Assembly (NCBI RefSeq): GCF_004348685.1
Contig: NZ_SMKO01000087.1
Span: forward strand, 1 to 37,177
From: Nonomuraea deserti
Lineage (GTDB): Bacteria; Actinomycetota; Actinomycetes; Streptosporangiales; Streptosporangiaceae
Reading direction: 5' to 3'
Length of the DNA: 37,177 nt
This document shows positions 35,318 to 37,177 of the stretch, in pieces (the first letter of the stretch is position 1; every line of letters starts with the position of its first letter). The position numbers were made by a program, and so were the translations under genes. The notes beneath the pieces were generated by a model, which worked only from the letters and a program-made list of their open reading frames with translations, was not told the DNA's origin and did not search any database.

Positions 35318-36096
35318 CGTGGGTCCCCCTGCCAACCCGTGAGCGGTCCCGCGCCCGGCTCGACGGCCGCGTGCGGGTGCTGGTGCTCGTGCCCGGGCCG
35401 CGCGCAGTCGCCCTCGGGCCGCGGCGGCCTGCCGTCGTGAGCGACCCGGCCCTCGCGGATCACGACGCCGCGCGTGATGATCGGCTCCAGCGGGCCGAGC
35501 TCGTGCGCGACCAGCACCACGGTCTTGCCGTCCAGCACCAGCGCGGAAAGGGTGTCGGCGAGCAGTTTCTGGGTCTCGGCGTCCACGCCCGCGGTCGGCT
35601 CGTCCATCACGTACGTGTCCGGCTCCCCGGCCAGCGCGCGGGCGATGAGCACCCGCTGCTGCTGGCCGCCGGACAACGACTGGACGGGGTCACCTTCGCG
35701 GTCGGCCAGCCTGACGGCCTCCAGCGCGCTCGCCACGGCCGCCCTGTCGGCCGCGCTCGTCCTGCGGAACCTGCTCTGCCTGGCGATCCGGCCGGAGGCC
35801 ACGACCTCGTGCACGCTGGCGGGCACGCCGCCTCCGACGTGCAGCCGCTGCGGCACGTAGCCGATGCGCCACCAGTCGCGGAACCTGGCCGGCGGCGAGC
35901 CGTACACCAGGGTCGTGCCGCCGGACAGCGGCGTGAGGCCGAGCAGCGCGCGGACCAGCGTGGACTTGCCCGAGCCGTTGGCGCCCAGAAGGGCGACGAC
36001 CTCCCCGGGACGGACGGTCAGATCGATCCCCCGCAGGACGGGCTTGCCCTCGAAGGAGACCCGGCCGCCGGTCATCGCGAAGGCCGTTTCGCTCAT
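35314..36096 (-). CDS. znuC: Zinc ABC transporter ATP-binding protein
   Basis: A 260-residue ABC ATPase: Walker A GANGSGKST (about residues 38-46), signature LSGGQQQR, Walker B YVMDEPTAGVD and switch His in VLVAHEL. It energises ZnuB. The C-terminal 35 residues form an unusual tail with GHEHQHPHA, a possible zinc-binding or sensing segment. The ATG at 36096 overlaps the znuA stop (ATGA); an upstream in-frame ATG at 36105 would overlap further. Confidence 0.93.
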   Translation of the reverse strand: MSETAFAMTGGRVSFEGKPVLRGIDLTVRPGEVVALLGANGSGKSTLVRALLGLTPLSGGTTLVYGSPPARFRDWWRIGYVPQRLHVGGGVPASVHEVVASGRIARQSRFRRTSAADRAAVASALEAVRLADREGDPVQSLSGGQQQRVLIARALAGEPDTYVMDEPTAGVDAETQKLLADTLSALVLDGKTVVLVAHELGPLEPIITRGVVIREGRVAHDGRPPRPEGDCARPGHEHQHPHAAVEPGAGPLTGWQGDPR

Positions 36097-37073
36097 GCAG
36101 TACACCCCAGTGCTGTTTGTAGGGTTTTGAGGTTATCGCGCATGGCAGACAGGTAGTCCCCCGAGGGCTTGCTCTCCAGCGGGTCGAGCACGGCCGTCTT
36201 CGCGCCGACCTGGCTCGCGAGCACCTCGGCCACCTTCGGGCTGACCAGGGTCTCGGTGAAGATCGTGGTCACGCCCTCGCTCTTGGCGAGCTTGGCCACC
36301 TCGGAGATGCGGGTGGGCGACGGCTCGGTCTCGGGGTCGAGCGTGATGCCGACCTGCTTGAGCTTGTAGCGATCCGCGAGGTAGCCGAACGCCTCGTGCG
36401 CGGTGACCAGCGTCCTGGTCTCGCACGTGCCCAGGCCCTTGGCGAGCTCCTGGTCGAGCGCTCCCAGCGCGGCGGCCGTCCGGGCGGCGCGGTCCTGGTA
36501 CGCCTTGGCGTGCGGGGCGTCGGCGGCGGCCAGCCGCTCGCCCAGCTTCGTGGCGACGGTGGCCAGGCGGGACGGGTCGAGCCAGAGGTGCGGGTCGTAG
36601 GCGACCTCGTGGCCGTGCTCCTCGGCGCCCTCTTCCGCGTGCTCACCCGCGCCCTCCTCCGCATGCTCCTCGGCGTGCTCACCGGCGGGCTCACCGGCGG
36701 GCTCACCGGCGGGGATCGTCTTGACGGCGGTGGCGGCGTCGAAGCTCGTGTCGGGCTCCACGGCGTCGTCCACGGCCGGCTGGACACCCTTGACGTAAAC
36801 GGTGAGCGCGGCGTTCCTGATCGCCGTGACCTGCTGGATGCCCAGCTCCAGGTCGTGCGGCTCGACGCCGGGAGCGGTCAGGCTCGTCACCTGGACGTCG
36901 GATCCCCCGACCTGTTCGGTCAGCCACTGGAGCGGGTAGAAGGCGGCGACCACCTCGGGCTTGCCGCCCTCCGCCGCGGTGTTGGCGGACCCGGCGCCGC
37001 ACGCGGCGGTGGTGATCAGCGCGGCTCCCGCCAGCAGACGTGCAGCACAAGACCGGGAAAATCCTGAAATCAT
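36093..37073 (-). CDS. znuA: Zinc ABC transporter substrate-binding lipoprotein
   Basis: A 326-residue cluster A-I binding protein. The signal sequence ends at the lipobox TAAC with Cys25. Zinc ligands are likely His73 (GVEPHDLEL), His162 (YDPHLWLDP) and His226 (TAHEAFGYLADRY). Between the first two lies a His/Glu-rich loop (about 121-158) built of GEPA and EHAEE repeats, as in other ZnuA proteins, which may gather zinc. The ATG at 37073 is preferred over 37109: it begins the signal peptide, and a -10 box CATACT ends six bases upstream, giving a leaderless message under Zur control. It opens the znuA-znuC-znuB-zur operon. Confidence 0.93.
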   Translation of the reverse strand: MISGFSRSCAARLLAGAALITTAACGAGSANTAAEGGKPEVVAAFYPLQWLTEQVGGSDVQVTSLTAPGVEPHDLELGIQQVTAIRNAALTVYVKGVQPAVDDAVEPDTSFDAATAVKTIPAGEPAGEPAGEHAEEHAEEGAGEHAEEGAEEHGHEVAYDPHLWLDPSRLATVATKLGERLAAADAPHAKAYQDRAARTAAALGALDQELAKGLGTCETRTLVTAHEAFGYLADRYKLKQVGITLDPETEPSPTRISEVAKLAKSEGVTTIFTETLVSPKVAEVLASQVGAKTAVLDPLESKPSGDYLSAMRDNLKTLQTALGCTA

Positions 37074-37079
37074 GCACCC

Positions 37080-37109
37080 AGTATGCGACAGAATGAAAAT
37101 GATTGTCAA
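37080..37109 (-). promoter_or_regulatory. znu operon promoter
   Basis: On the minus strand, TTGACA (37109-37104) and CATACT (37085-37080) are 18 bases apart. The -10 ends six bases before the znuA ATG, so the transcript is probably leaderless. The -35 is perfect and lies inside the Zur site. Confidence 0.65.
37094..37108 (-). promoter_or_regulatory. Zur box
   Basis: TGAAAATGATTGTCA is a 15-bp imperfect palindrome that matches the actinobacterial Zur consensus TGAAAATGATTTTCA at all but one base. It covers the -35 box and part of the spacer of the znu promoter, so zinc-loaded Zur would exclude RNA polymerase. Confidence 0.85.
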
Positions 37110-37177
37110 AATCTAGGGTGAGTGCGGTCGCTGGGGGAACGGCGGGAGCCGGCAGGTAGTGGGGCGGGGAGTGGCGG

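Noticed and set aside
1..37177. tRNA or rRNA genes
   Set aside because: No cloverleaf with a TTCRA-type T-loop or conserved rRNA segments was seen in intergenic regions on either strand; a covariance-model scan would settle it.

Overview
The window is a high-GC actinobacterial chromosome segment, best matched by a filamentous actinomycete of the Streptosporangiaceae type (Nonomuraea-like; this is inferred from gene content and style, not from a search). Supporting signs are strong G/C bias at third codon positions, many GTG starts, GTGA/ATGA translational overlaps, leaderless starts placed 6-7 nt after TANNNT-type -10 boxes, and actinobacterial families such as DUF397, PadR pairs, CGNR proteins and recO-uppS.

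Layout. 1-1190: start of a leftward gene and a gene-poor stretch holding a frameshifted DUF397 remnant. 1196-5814: a rightward unit of MFS exporter, a 24-bp tandem-repeat tract, a rifampicin-phosphotransferase-like PEP-utilising enzyme and a TetR regulator, with a strong palindromic operator at the promoter. 5801-7002: a PadR regulator with its membrane partner. 7027-9985: a TetR repressor divergent from a YrdB-like membrane protein, a NAD-dependent epimerase and a Gfo/Idh/MocA oxidoreductase. 10002-10826: a secreted serine protease. 10882-14888: an amide-utilisation cluster (acetamidase/formamidase, APC permease, AmiC-like cytosolic amide sensor, divergent MarR). 15143-16420: glutamate dehydrogenase. 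16507-18188: a probable leaderless 39-aa ORF followed by a PhoD-like phosphatase. 18193-20816: arginine catabolism (ornithine aminotransferase, an arginine-dihydrolase/DDAH-like enzyme, an Lrp/AsnC regulator).

20909-26323 looks like a beta-glucan module: a single 783-aa ORF that fuses a complete GH1 beta-glucosidase to a complete LacI-family repressor, and a secreted GH16-CBM6 glucanase whose promoter carries two perfect LacI-type palindromes about 102 bp apart. Around the GH16 gene lie three unrecognised genes (a coiled-coil membrane protein, a repeat-rich coiled-coil protein and a VWA-like lipoprotein). 28635-30919: a CDP-alcohol phosphatidyltransferase with a degenerate nucleotidyltransferase-like N-terminus and a DUF5941-like membrane protein. 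31070-32574: recO-uppS. 32579-34116: a CGNR zinc-finger regulator and an EamA transporter. 34056-37108: the zinc uptake operon znuA-znuC-znuB-zur with a Zur box over its -35 region.

Nitrogen release and reassimilation is a shared theme of the middle of the window (amidase, glutamate dehydrogenase, arginine to ornithine to glutamate semialdehyde). The most notable observations are the GH1-LacI fusion with a nearby candidate target promoter, and a recurrent pattern in which short tandem repeats grow out of the stop-codon region of at least four, probably five, unrelated genes.
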